A stretch of DNA of 64,000 bases from Acidipropionibacterium acidipropionici. GTDB taxonomy: Bacteria > Actinomycetota > Actinomycetes > Propionibacteriales > Propionibacteriaceae. The stretch's first letter is position 1. Each line of letters starts with the position of its first letter. This document shows positions 34,797-42,943 of this stretch, in pieces. The notes beneath the pieces were generated by a model that was given only the letters and a program-made list of their open reading frames with translations, was not told the DNA's origin and ran no database searches. Location: the NCBI RefSeq assembly GCF_001441165.1, contig NZ_CP013126.1:1641551-1705550 (forward strand), in the 5' to 3' direction. Both the position numbers and the translations under genes were made by a program.

Positions 34797-36440
34797 ATGA
34801 TGCCCGAGGGCCGACCGGTGGCCGAGGAGACCGTGAGTTCCGAGTTCCGTGGTTTCCGCCGCGGGGTGAGAGCCCAACGTCTGCTGAGCAGTGAGACTCC
34901 TGCCGCGCTGGCGTTGGGGCTGGCGACCCTCTTGGCGGTGGTCTGGGCCAACATCGGATCCAGTTATGAGTCCGTCTGGACCAGTGAGTTCGGTCTGAAG
35001 CTGGGCACGATCGAGTTCCAGCGGACTCTTCGGGAGTGGACCGACGAAGGCATCATGTCGGTGTTCTTCTTCATGGTCGGGCTGGATGTGCGCCGCGAGC
35101 TGACTCTGGGCGAATTGCGTTCGGGGCGCCGAGCGGTGCTGCCGTTGGCGGCGGCTCTGGGCGGCCTGGTGGTGCCTGCGCTGATCTTCCTCGCAATCGC
35201 CGGCGGCGGCGAGTACGGCAACGCCTGGGGAACGGTGATCTCCACAGACACCGCCTTCGCACTGGGGCTGCTCGCCGTGGTGGCTCCGCGCAATGCGCCG
35301 CGGCTACGGGTCTTCCTGCTGGCTCTGGCCGTGGTGGATGACATCGCCGCCCTGGCGGTCATCGCCTTCGTCTACACCGATGAGGTGACCTTCCCGGCGC
35401 TCGGTCTCGCGGCGCTGGGCCTTCTGGCGGTGTGGGGGCTCGAGCGCCTCAACGTGTGGCGGCCCCTTCCCTATGCCCTGATCGGGGTCTACACGTGGTT
35501 CTGCTTCCAGGCCTCCGGCGTGCACGCCACGCTCGCCGGCGTCCTCATCGCCCTGCTGATGCCGGTCTACCCGCTGCGCGGCCGTGACCTGAGACTGGCC
35601 TCCCGGGTCTTCAACCTCTTCCATCAGGCGCCACGACCCGACATGGCGCGCCGGGTCCATGACGCCGTCTCCTACTCGGTACCGCTGAATCAGCGCTTGT
35701 CCTCGCTTCTGACGCCCTACGTCAACTATCTGGTGGTGCCGCTCTTCGCGATCGCCAACGCAGGGGTCCTCCTCAACGGTGAGACGATCAGTGGCGCTGC
35801 GACCTCGTCGCTGACCTGGGGCATCGTCGCCGGGCTGGTGGTCGGCAAGGCGGTCGGCATCACGCTCGCCGCCACCCTGGTCATCGGACTCCTCCCCTCC
35901 TCGCGGCTGCCGGGCCTCGACGTGCCGCGCATCGCCGGCGCCGGCGCGCTCTCCGGCATGGGATTCACCATCTCGCTGCTGGTGATCGGGATGGCCGTCG
36001 ACGACTCGGAGGCCGCCGACGAGGCCCGCGTCGGCGTCCTGGTCGCCTCGCTGCTGGCCCTGGTCCTGGCCTGGGCGGTGTTCAGCATCGGTGAGAGGCT
36101 GCGCCCGTTGGATCCGCCCGCCGGTCAGCTCCTGGATCGGGAGGTCGACACCGAGAGCGACCACATCTGGGGCGATCAGGATGCACCGGCGACTCTCGTC
36201 GTCTACGCCGGGATGAACCCGGCCTACCGACAGCACACCGCCCGGGCGTTGCGGGAGGCAGCTGAGGCGCTGGGGCCCGATCGGGTACGGATCGTGTGGC
36301 GCCACCACGCCATCACCGAGGAGACCCGGACCGCCGCCTTCGCACTGGAGGCGGCGTCGGCCCAGCCTCGGCGTTTCATCGGTGAGTGCCGGAGGTGTGG
36401 TCGCCGGGTAGGCGAAAGTGCTCCTGACTTGGCAGGATAG
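34797..36440 (+). CDS. nhaA: NhaA Na+/H+ antiporter with DsbA-like tail, truncated by IS
   Basis: Residues about 20-430 form a complete NhaA: V-W-A-N-I near 40, V-G-L-D-V-R-R-E near 92, the ion-binding D-D in V-V-D-D-I-A near 181 and late F-T-I-S-L-L. A cytoplasmic thioredoxin/DsbA-like domain begins after about 445 (D-T-E-S-D-H-I-W-G-D-Q-D-A-P-A-T-L), a known actinobacterial NhaA extension. At codon 523 (base 36365) an IS1380-family element cuts in; the frame then reads 25 foreign codons to 36440. The antiporter part could still work. Without the element the gene would run to 38319 as a 611-residue protein. Confidence 0.9.
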   Translation: MMPEGRPVAEETVSSEFRGFRRGVRAQRLLSSETPAALALGLATLLAVVWANIGSSYESVWTSEFGLKLGTIEFQRTLREWTDEGIMSVFFFMVGLDVRRELTLGELRSGRRAVLPLAAALGGLVVPALIFLAIAGGGEYGNAWGTVISTDTAFALGLLAVVAPRNAPRLRVFLLALAVVDDIAALAVIAFVYTDEVTFPALGLAALGLLAVWGLERLNVWRPLPYALIGVYTWFCFQASGVHATLAGVLIALLMPVYPLRGRDLRLASRVFNLFHQAPRPDMARRVHDAVSYSVPLNQRLSSLLTPYVNYLVVPLFAIANAGVLLNGETISGAATSSLTWGIVAGLVVGKAVGITLAATLVIGLLPSSRLPGLDVPRIAGAGALSGMGFTISLLVIGMAVDDSEAADEARVGVLVASLLALVLAWAVFSIGERLRPLDPPAGQLLDREVDTESDHIWGDQDAPATLVVYAGMNPAYRQHTARALREAAEALGPDRVRIVWRHHAITEETRTAAFALEAASAQPRRFIGECRRCGRRVGESAPDLAG

Positions 36441-38048
36441 GGCTTGTCTAGAGTCCGAATCCGTCAAGGTCGAGGAGCACTCCCAAGGTGAAGGCTACCG
36501 GGTCGTATCCGCGTGTTCATGTCGATGCCGCGCCCGTGGCCGCAGCGGGTCAGGCCGGTGGGGTGCTGCTGGTCGAGACGATCCGCGCCTCCGGGTTGGA
36601 CCGGGAACTGAGCAGGGCCCTGGCCCGGTGGGCCACACCGTTGACCGTCCATGACCCGGGCAAGATCCTGTGCGATCTGGCCCTGTCCCTGGCTGTGGGC
36701 GGTGACTGTCTGTCCGACCTGGCCGAGATCCGCGCCGAACCCGGGGTCTATGGCCCGGTGGCCTCCGATCCCACGGTCTCACGGCTGATCGGGCTGCTGG
36801 GCGCCGATGCCGATGCCGCGGAGAAGGCCATCTCGAGAGCCCGGAAGACGGCCCGGGCCCGGGTGTGGGCTCTGGGCGGTGATCACGCGCCGGATGCGGG
36901 GATCAGCCCGGCGGATCCGTTGGTCATCGATGTGGATGCGACCCTGGTGACCGCCCACAGCGAGAAGGAGCAGGCCGCGCCCACGTTCAAGAAGGGGTAC
37001 GGCCATCATCCGTTGTGCGCGTTCATCGACCACGGCGCCCAGGGATCCGGGGAGTGTGCGGTGATCATGCTGCGCCCCGGGAATGCCGGATCGAATACGG
37101 CCGCCGACCACACCACAGTGATCCGGGCCGCCCTGGACCAGGCCGGAGTGGGCGGGCGGCCCGGCAGGCGGGTCCTGATCCGCATCGACGGCGCCGGATC
37201 GACCCACCAGACTCTCGCCGAACTGGTCCGCCGGCGGGTCTCCTACTCAGTCGGGTTCACCCTGCCCGCCGAGACTCCCGAGCTGTACGCCATGATCCCC
37301 GAGTCGGTGTGGACACCGGCCTACAACAGCAACGGCGAGGTCCGTGACGGCGCTGATGTGGCCGAGTTCACCGGGCTGCTGGACCTGGACGGATGGCCGG
37401 CCGGGATGCGGGTCATCGTGCGGCGGGAACGACCTCATCCCGGCGCCCAGTTGCGCTTCGATGATGTGGACGGATACCGGTTGACCGCCTTCGCCACGAA
37501 CACGAAGACAGGTCAGTTGGCCGATCTGGAGGTTCGGCATCGCCGCCGGGCCCGCTGCGAGGACCGGATTCGCAATGCGAAGGACACCGGGCTGGTCAAC
37601 CTCCCGCTCCACGGGTTCGGGGCCAACCGGATCTGGTGCCAGATCGTCGCCCTGGCCTGTGATCTGCTCGCCTGGATGGGACTCCTGGCCCACCCCCAGG
37701 CCCAGGCCCGGCGGTGGGAGCCCAAGAAGCTGCGCCATCGCCTGTTCGCCATCCCCGCCACCCTCGCCCGGAGCGGCCGGCGCGTCATCCTGCACGTCTC
37801 GGATCGCCAACCATGGGTCGACACCGTGGTCGCCGCAGTCGGCGTGCTGCGGGGCCTGCCCGCCCCCGCGGGATAGCCCCCGGTATGCACCTTGACCGCC
37901 CACCATCTGAAAGAACCCCACGGCCCGGACAGCCCGACCCCCGCAGCGACATGCGGCGAACCGTCGCACCCGCCTGCCAGAATCAATGCTCAGTTCGACG
38001 ACACAGCCGCCGAACCCCCACCCAGCAGCCACCCATGAAAAATCGAGG
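36366..38048. mobile_element. IS1380-family insertion sequence with CCAG target duplication
   Basis: The 1683-base element has imperfect inverted ends. CCTCGGCGTTTCATCGGTGA at 36366 matches the complement of the right end at 38048 (CCTCG, TTTCAT, GGTG shared in register). It is flanked by the 4-base direct repeat CCAG at 36362-36365 and 38049-38052. Removing the element and one CCAG rejoins the nhaA frame exactly. Confidence 0.95.
36488..37876 (+). CDS. IS1380-family transposase
   Basis: The 462-residue DDE transposase carries the family landmarks D-P-G-K-I-L-C-D-L-A near residue 56, catalytic D-V-D-A-T-L-V-T-A-H-S-E-K-E near 145, F-K-K-G-Y-G-H-H-P-L near 165, and R-I-D-G-A-G-S near 235. The C-terminal motif R-R-R-A-R-C-E-D-R-I-R-N-A-K-D-T-G holds the final acidic residue. 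It is uninterrupted and of normal length, consistent with a recent insertion. Confidence 0.95.
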   Translation: MKATGSYPRVHVDAAPVAAAGQAGGVLLVETIRASGLDRELSRALARWATPLTVHDPGKILCDLALSLAVGGDCLSDLAEIRAEPGVYGPVASDPTVSRLIGLLGADADAAEKAISRARKTARARVWALGGDHAPDAGISPADPLVIDVDATLVTAHSEKEQAAPTFKKGYGHHPLCAFIDHGAQGSGECAVIMLRPGNAGSNTAADHTTVIRAALDQAGVGGRPGRRVLIRIDGAGSTHQTLAELVRRRVSYSVGFTLPAETPELYAMIPESVWTPAYNSNGEVRDGADVAEFTGLLDLDGWPAGMRVIVRRERPHPGAQLRFDDVDGYRLTAFATNTKTGQLADLEVRHRRRARCEDRIRNAKDTGLVNLPLHGFGANRIWCQIVALACDLLAWMGLLAHPQAQARRWEPKKLRHRLFAIPATLARSGRRVILHVSDRQPWVDTVVAAVGVLRGLPAPAG

Positions 38049-38052
38049 CCAG

Positions 38053-38319
38053 GGGCAGTTCTGGCGGATGCACGACGAACTGGTGGGCACCGACAAGGCG
38101 GTCGACAATGACACCATGCGCGAGGCCGCCGAACGCATCGGGCTCGACCTCGACGCCTTCGAGAGGCGGAGGTCGCGCCAGAGCGACCGGGAGCGCATCG
38201 AGAATGACAACCTCGATCTTGAGGGGTCGGAGGCGACCGAGAAGCCGTTGCTGTACCTGAACGGTGAGCATTTCACCGATCCGGTGAACAGTTTCAACCT
38301 GCAATCGGCCCTTGAATAA
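38053..38319 (+). pseudogene. Severed 3' end of nhaA (DsbA-like domain)
   Basis: From base 38053 the frame reads G-Q-F-W-R-M-H-D-E-L-V-G and later T-E-K-P-L-L-Y-L-N-G-E-H-F, ending in a stop at 38319. F-W-x-M-H-D-x-L is the hallmark of the C-terminal part of DsbA-like domains, including a T-P-T-L/Y-x-N-G-like segment. It joins in frame to codon 523 of nhaA across the IS1380 element. It has no start of its own and is not expected to be translated. Confidence 0.92.
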
Positions 38320-38624
38320 AGTCAAGCGGAACAGCTCTTGGGCGTATGCCGAGGCGTACTACCGTCCAGATGTATCAGAATAATAAGTATTCAGGTCACC
38401 CGGCAGTGTGCATGGCGACGTCGGGACCCGGAGTGATCCACCTGCTCAACGGGCTGGTCCGGGCCTCGAGAGCCGCCGGGCGATGAAGAGCGTCGGCCAG
38501 AGTGGTCTGGGCATCCTCCCGGGCACTGCGGGCCAGCCGGGTCGGCAGGCCCGGGTCCGCGAGCAGCAACACCCTGGTCGACGCATCCTCGTTGTCTTCC
38601 ATCAATCGTCAGGCAGTGCGGCCC
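38320..38624. other. Intergenic region with possible gene fragment
   Basis: An A/T-rich segment (38340-38400) is followed by a minus-strand frame at 38396-38605 of 69 residues (T-R-V-L-L-L-A-D-P-G-L-P-T-R near its start). It reads like the beginning of a larger actinobacterial protein rather than a complete one. There is no clear ribosome-binding site. I would treat it as a probable remnant. Confidence 0.35.
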
Positions 38625-38891
38625 CTACGCCCGAGCGCGTCGGCCGGCGAGCGCGCCGTAGATGAACAGCACGATAAGAGAACCGACGATCGCGAGGAGC
38701 CATGTCTGAAGACTCCAGAAGTCCTCGAGTCCCACGCCGAACATGGCGCTTCCGAGCCATCCGCCCAGGGCGGCACCGATAATGCCGACAATGAGAGAAC
38801 CCAGCCATCCGCCCGGGGCCCGGTCCTTGAGAATGATTTTCGCGATACCTCCGGTGATGAGTCCCAGAATGATCCATCCGATGATTCCCAT
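38625..38891 (-). CDS. GlsB/YeaQ/YmgE transglycosylase-associated membrane protein
   Basis: This 88-residue protein has three glycine-rich membrane helices: G-W-I-I-L-G-L-I-T-G-G-I-A-K near the start, G-G-W-L-G-S-L-I-V-G-I-I-G-A-A-L-G-G-W-L-G near residue 27, and a C-terminal hydrophobic helix. This is the small stress-response family often induced by osmotic, acid or stationary-phase stress. The start at 38891 has GGAGAC upstream. A candidate operator palindrome lies about 70 bases upstream. Confidence 0.9.
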   Translation of the reverse strand: MGIIGWIILGLITGGIAKIILKDRAPGGWLGSLIVGIIGAALGGWLGSAMFGVGLEDFWSLQTWLLAIVGSLIVLFIYGALAGRRARA

Positions 38892-38958
38892 TTTGTCTCC
38901 TGTCCCGTGATCGTTTTCCTTGAAATTCCATTGTGACACGGAAGGAGGCCCCCTATCT

Positions 38959-38974
38959 CCACCCGTGGGGGTGG
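38959..38974. promoter_or_regulatory. Candidate operator CCACCC-N-GGGTGG
   Basis: CCACCCGTGGGGGTGG lies about 70 bases upstream of the glsB-like start. It is the fourth of four similar palindromes in front of stress genes. Confidence 0.4.
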
Positions 38975-39019
38975 GATGGGGGGCCTCCGTGCGGCGCGCG
39001 GGATTCCTGCCGTCGCGCG

Positions 39020-39265
39020 CTATTCGTTGCCGGCCTCCTCGGCCCTGCGCTCCTGGTCGGCCCAGCGCTCCTTGTCAGCTTTGTGGCCCTCGACGGCCTC
39101 CTTCAGGGGAGAACGCCCCTGGCCTCGCGGGCCATAGCTCTTGGGCGGGCCCTGCGGGATGTGCCCGGTGTCCTCGGCGGGAGGGATGCCCTCGTCGGTG
39201 GCGGTGGTGTCCTCGTCCTCGGGCCGGGCCATCCGGGTGGTCTCGGAAACCTGGTCATCATTCAT
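39020..39265 (-). CDS. Small hydrophilic hypothetical protein
   Basis: An 81-residue, highly charged and probably disordered protein without hydrophobic segments. It begins M-N-D-D-Q-V-S-E and is acidic in the first half and basic/acidic in the second (K-A-D-K-E-R-W-A-D-Q-E-R-R). GAAGGAGGAG precedes the ATG. No family recognised. It resembles the hydrophilic stress-induced small proteins that accompany glsB-like genes. Confidence 0.65.
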   Translation of the reverse strand: MNDDQVSETTRMARPEDEDTTATDEGIPPAEDTGHIPQGPPKSYGPRGQGRSPLKEAVEGHKADKERWADQERRAEEAGNE

Positions 39266-39338
39266 GGCTGCTCCTCCTTCTGCGGTTGCCTGTGGACAGG
39301 TGACGGGCGTAGCTCGTCGGCACGCCGTCCGGTCCGAC

Positions 39339-39557
39339 TCATTCCCCGTCCGACCCCCGGCCGTCGTCGTCGAACTCGGCGCGCCTCTCGTCATCGGGCC
39401 CGAACCTGTCCAGGGCGTCGGCGACCAGCTCGCTCTGCGCCCGGGCCAGATCGTCGGGCTCGTTGGTCACCGCCTCCTCACGGGGCTCCTGGGTTCCCGC
39501 GGCGGTGGTGTCGATCTCGGTCTCATCACTGACATCGGTCAGGTCGGTATCGACCAT
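39339..39557 (-). CDS. Small acidic hypothetical protein
   Basis: A 72-residue, very acidic protein (many Asp/Glu, only a handful of basic residues) with a strong AAGGAGG ribosome-binding site 7 bases before the ATG at 39557. It is predicted disordered, with a short amphipathic helix around D-L-A-R-A-Q-S-E-L-V-A-D-A-L-D-R-F. No family recognised. It is read in the same direction as the previous small gene, 73 bases upstream of it. Confidence 0.6.
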   Translation of the reverse strand: MVDTDLTDVSDETEIDTTAAGTQEPREEAVTNEPDDLARAQSELVADALDRFGPDDERRAEFDDDGRGSDGE

Positions 39558-39829
39558 CTCTGGCCTCCTTCGATCGGTGGTCCTTCGATGGTCGCGCGCC
39601 GCGGGCCCGGACCCAAGTGGTTTTCGACGCGGATTGCCGCCCCGGTGCCCGGGCCACCCCGGCACGATGGGCCGAGTCTCCCGGCCAACGGGGGTTCTCG
39701 GCCGTCCGGCGACCGGAATCCCCGGTGAGCGGGAAATCCGTCGCGAGGTGGGGCCCAGATGTCCCGCGACCGCCAGGACATGCGACGTCATGGGGGGATC
39801 GCGGGCAGCCGGGGCAATAGCCTGGGAGC
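39558..39829. other. Intergenic region with hairpin-forming repeats
   Basis: The 270 bases hold several short inverted repeats, e.g. GCCGAG (39671) with CTCGGC (39695), and motifs of the type GGAATCCCCGGTGAGCGGG (39715-39733) that resemble the arms of the hairpin at 45182. No coding frame is convincing. Confidence 0.5.
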
Positions 39830-41155
39830 ATGACCTCTCGCGCCACACCCCGCCCCACCGGCCCCTCCTCATCGGGCAGCGCGCCGGAGCCCGCCCCGGC
39901 CCTCGACGACGCCTGGCGCCGCTTCATCCCGGGGCTCATCACCGACGATGTCCGCCTGGACCTGCCTCTGGTCCACTCCGACCCCGATGATCCTCGAACC
40001 ATCCAGGTCTACGCCCGCATCGTCGCCACCCCTGAGGGCCTCGACAAGCCCTACCTGGTCTTCCTCCAGGGAGGCCCCGGATGCGATTCCCCCCGGCCCA
40101 CCCTCACCGACCCGCAGTTCCCCGGATGGCTGGCCCGAGCCCTCCAGGACTACCGGGTCGTGCTTCTGGACCAGCGCGGCACCGGGCTCTCCTCCCCGGT
40201 CTCCGAACCGGTCGGCAGTGCCGAGGACCAGGCCGAGTACCTCACCCACATGCGCGCCGACGAGATCGTCGAGGACTGCGAGGACATCCGCCGCCATCTC
40301 GGCGTCGAGCACTGGGCGGCACTGGGCCAGTCCTTCGGAGGATTCACCCTCCTGCGATATCTCAGTGCCCACCCCGAGTCCCTGACCGCCGGCTACTTCA
40401 CCGGCGGCCTGTCGGCGGTCGGCCATCACCCCGACTCGGTCTACGCCGTGACCTTCGCCGGCATGGAGCGCAAGTCCCTGGAGTACTACCGCCGCTTCCC
40501 CGAGGACCGCGACAAGGTGCGTGCACTCGTCGATCTGGCCGCCGAGGGCGGGGTCCGCACCCCCTGGGGGGACGTCGTGACGGCCTCGCGGGTCCGCTCC
40601 CTGGGCAACAATCTGGGGGCGTCGGGAGGCGCCGAGAAGCTGCACTATCTGCTGGAGCTGGAACCCAGTTCCCGCGCCTTCCGATACGACCTGGCCGAGA
40701 TGCTGCCCTTCGGCGGTCGCAATCCGCTCTACGCCGTCGTCCACGAGTCCTGCTACGCCGACGGCGCCACCACCGGGTGGTCGGCGGCCCGCACGATGCC
40801 CAAGTCCTTCCAGGACGATCCGACCCTGCTGACCGGCGAGCACCTCTTCCCCGAGTGGTTCGACACCGACTCGGCGCTGCAGCCCTGGAAGGACGTCGCC
40901 CACCTGCTGGCCTACCACCCATGGCCCCGGCTCTACGACACCGATGCGCTGAGGGCCGCACAGGTGCCGTGCGCCGCCGCGGTCTACTACCACGACGCCT
41001 ACGTGCCGCTCCAGTACTCCATGGAGACCGCCGCACTGCTGCCCGACATGCACCCCTGGGTCACCAGCGAGTACGAGCACAACGGCTCCAACGCGTCGGG
41101 CGGGGCCGTGCTGGACCGGCTGATCAGACTGGCGCGCCGCGACCTGGTGCGCTGA
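39830..41155 (+). CDS. S33-family proline iminopeptidase-like hydrolase
   Basis: This 441-residue alpha/beta hydrolase has the oxyanion loop L-Q-G-G-P-G near residue 85 and the nucleophile elbow G-Q-S-F-G-G near 168. Its late D/H residues include H in Y-E-H-N-G near 420, and L-D-Q-R-G-T-G-L-S is present, as in prolyl aminopeptidases. It has no signal peptide, so it should release N-terminal proline or similar residues from peptides in the cytoplasm. The preceding region gives no clear Shine-Dalgarno sequence. It overlaps the next gene by one base. Confidence 0.85.
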   Translation: MTSRATPRPTGPSSSGSAPEPAPALDDAWRRFIPGLITDDVRLDLPLVHSDPDDPRTIQVYARIVATPEGLDKPYLVFLQGGPGCDSPRPTLTDPQFPGWLARALQDYRVVLLDQRGTGLSSPVSEPVGSAEDQAEYLTHMRADEIVEDCEDIRRHLGVEHWAALGQSFGGFTLLRYLSAHPESLTAGYFTGGLSAVGHHPDSVYAVTFAGMERKSLEYYRRFPEDRDKVRALVDLAAEGGVRTPWGDVVTASRVRSLGNNLGASGGAEKLHYLLELEPSSRAFRYDLAEMLPFGGRNPLYAVVHESCYADGATTGWSAARTMPKSFQDDPTLLTGEHLFPEWFDTDSALQPWKDVAHLLAYHPWPRLYDTDALRAAQVPCAAAVYYHDAYVPLQYSMETAALLPDMHPWVTSEYEHNGSNASGGAVLDRLIRLARRDLVR

Positions 41156-41946
41156 TGGACCCTGCGGCCTCCCGGATGAACACCGTCGCCACCCAGGCCG
41201 GGCTCGAGGCGGCGGTAGCCGCGGGCGGCTCATTCCACACAGCCGCTGGCGGCCCGGTGATTCACGTCGACTCCCCGGCCGACGTCGATCTGTGGCTGCC
41301 CCGGCGCGGCGTCTCCCTCTTCGACGGCGGAGCCATGATCCACGTCCACGGCCGCTCCCGGATCGTGCTGTCCGACGGCACAGCGGTGGCCCACGACGAG
41401 GCGACCGTCACCTGCGGGCCCGACGCCGCCCACGACTCCCGGGTGCGGGCCGGGGGCCTGGCCCAGGTGAGGCTGCGCGACGACGCCATGTGCCTGGTCC
41501 GGGGCATGGCCCCCGACGGGGGAGTGCGCGTCACGACCGCCGACGCCGTCTGGGACGCTGAGGAGGGGAGGGTCTACTCGGCCTCGGGCGACATCTCGAG
41601 TCTGACGGACCCGTACACCTGGTGTCGGATGTTCCATGTGGCCACCGCCGGCGGCGTCGCCACCGTCTTCAAGGCCGTCGACGCCTTCTGGACCACCGCC
41701 AGGGCCGCTCAGGCCGGCGTCTTCTACCGCCCCGGAACCATGCCGCAGGCCCCTGACTGGGTCGACGACGACGCCGCCGGCGGTGGCCTGCACTTCTCGC
41801 CGACTCCGTTCCAGGCCCGTGAGGTGGTGCGTTCGTGCGCCCATGTGGTGGCCTGCGGGGTGCTGATCGCCGAACTGCGGCCGGTCAGTGACGACGTCTG
41901 CAAGGCGCCGCGGGTGGTGCGGGGCTGCGAGGTCGTCGACAGCTAG
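41155..41946 (+). CDS. Hypothetical protein with beta-rich repeat-like fold
   Basis: This 263-residue soluble protein is rich in short beta strands, with repeated valine/histidine/aspartate turns over residues 35-130 (I-H-V-H-G-R-S-R-I-V-L, V-R-A-G-G-L-A-Q-V-R-L), suggesting a right-handed beta-helix-like part. The C-terminal half has C-R-M-F-H-V-A and R-P-G-T-M-P. I do not recognise a family. Translation is coupled to the S33 peptidase (TGATG). Confidence 0.6.
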   Translation: MDPAASRMNTVATQAGLEAAVAAGGSFHTAAGGPVIHVDSPADVDLWLPRRGVSLFDGGAMIHVHGRSRIVLSDGTAVAHDEATVTCGPDAAHDSRVRAGGLAQVRLRDDAMCLVRGMAPDGGVRVTTADAVWDAEEGRVYSASGDISSLTDPYTWCRMFHVATAGGVATVFKAVDAFWTTARAAQAGVFYRPGTMPQAPDWVDDDAAGGGLHFSPTPFQAREVVRSCAHVVACGVLIAELRPVSDDVCKAPRVVRGCEVVDS

Positions 41947-42009
41947 CAGCAGCCCAGGGCGGGGGCATGGGGCCCGGTGGGAGCGATGGACCGGGCCCGG
42001 CGGTCGGCG

Positions 42010-42645
42010 TCACACCTCGGGGGAGAGCATCTGCGCTTGCCAGGCCGGATCCAGCAGGGAGCGGGCGGTCCTCAGCAGGGGGCGGACCGGGGCGTACTTG
42101 GCCCGCCACCTGGCCAGTTGCATGGGGTCTCGCAGGTCCTTGTCCGAGGGTGTCAGGTCGGCGGTGTTGTCGAGGTGGTCGCAGATCTTCACCGCCAGGG
42201 CGCCCGGGGATCCATGGGCTGCCAGATCGCGCAGATGATCGAGGTAGGCGTCGCCGGCCCCCTCCTCGGCCAGGGGGTTGGTGACCTCCAGAACCATCCC
42301 GGCCACCCTGTCTCCGAACAGGCCGGCGATGACGTCGGCCGCCGTCTGCCGGATGACAAGGGGATCTGCCGATTTGTCGACATGTCTCGGCGGGGAGGCG
42401 GGCGGGGTCATCGGGGAGATCGAGGCCACCCGCGACGCCTGATCCTCCACGACGTCGTGTAGCCATCCCGCGGCCAGCACCTCCTGGTCCCCGACGCCGC
42501 CGGCGACCAGCAGCCCGACCACCCGGGCCGGGTGCTCGATGTAGTCCCTGGGCCCGGAGGCGGTGAGCCGGTGCTGGCCACGATGCGCCCAACGGGCCAG
42601 GGCCTCGGGGGACAGGCCGTCGCACGAGGGCGCAGTGGTGCTCAT
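42010..42645 (-). CDS. HD-domain hydrolase (RelA/SpoT hydrolase-like)
   Basis: This 211-residue protein has the metal-binding HD signature: His in Y-I-E-H-P-A near residue 38, A-A-G-W-L-H-D-V-V-E-D near 62-70 and K-I-C-D-H-L-D-N-T-A-D near 160. The spacing matches the ppGpp-hydrolase-type HD domains of RelA/SpoT-like and small MESH1-like enzymes. A (p)ppGpp or nucleotide pyrophosphohydrolase role is likely but unproven. The start at 42645 was chosen by homology of length; a longer upstream frame is arginine-rich filler. Confidence 0.8.
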   Translation of the reverse strand: MSTTAPSCDGLSPEALARWAHRGQHRLTASGPRDYIEHPARVVGLLVAGGVGDQEVLAAGWLHDVVEDQASRVASISPMTPPASPPRHVDKSADPLVIRQTAADVIAGLFGDRVAGMVLEVTNPLAEEGAGDAYLDHLRDLAAHGSPGALAVKICDHLDNTADLTPSDKDLRDPMQLARWRAKYAPVRPLLRTARSLLDPAWQAQMLSPEV

Positions 42646-42943
42646 GACGCCATGGTCCCAGACGCCCGGGCGGCCGTGGATGGACGTTCCGTCCTGGGAT
42701 GGCGTCGTGGACGGATCGCCCGTCGGCTTGCGTGGCACTCGGGTCCGGCTGGTAGCGTCTTTCCTGCGCGGATATGCCCCGCACCGGCAACTCACACCTG
42801 GTCGAGATCCGGCCCCGGACAGTCCGCACCCTTCCTCTCACCTCGAGTGAGCCTCACAATTCTGCCCCTCTGCCCGGCGTGCCGTTCCACGGATCCCGGG
42901 CACGGGTCCCCCTGACCACCCACGTCGTAGACGGAATGCGCTC

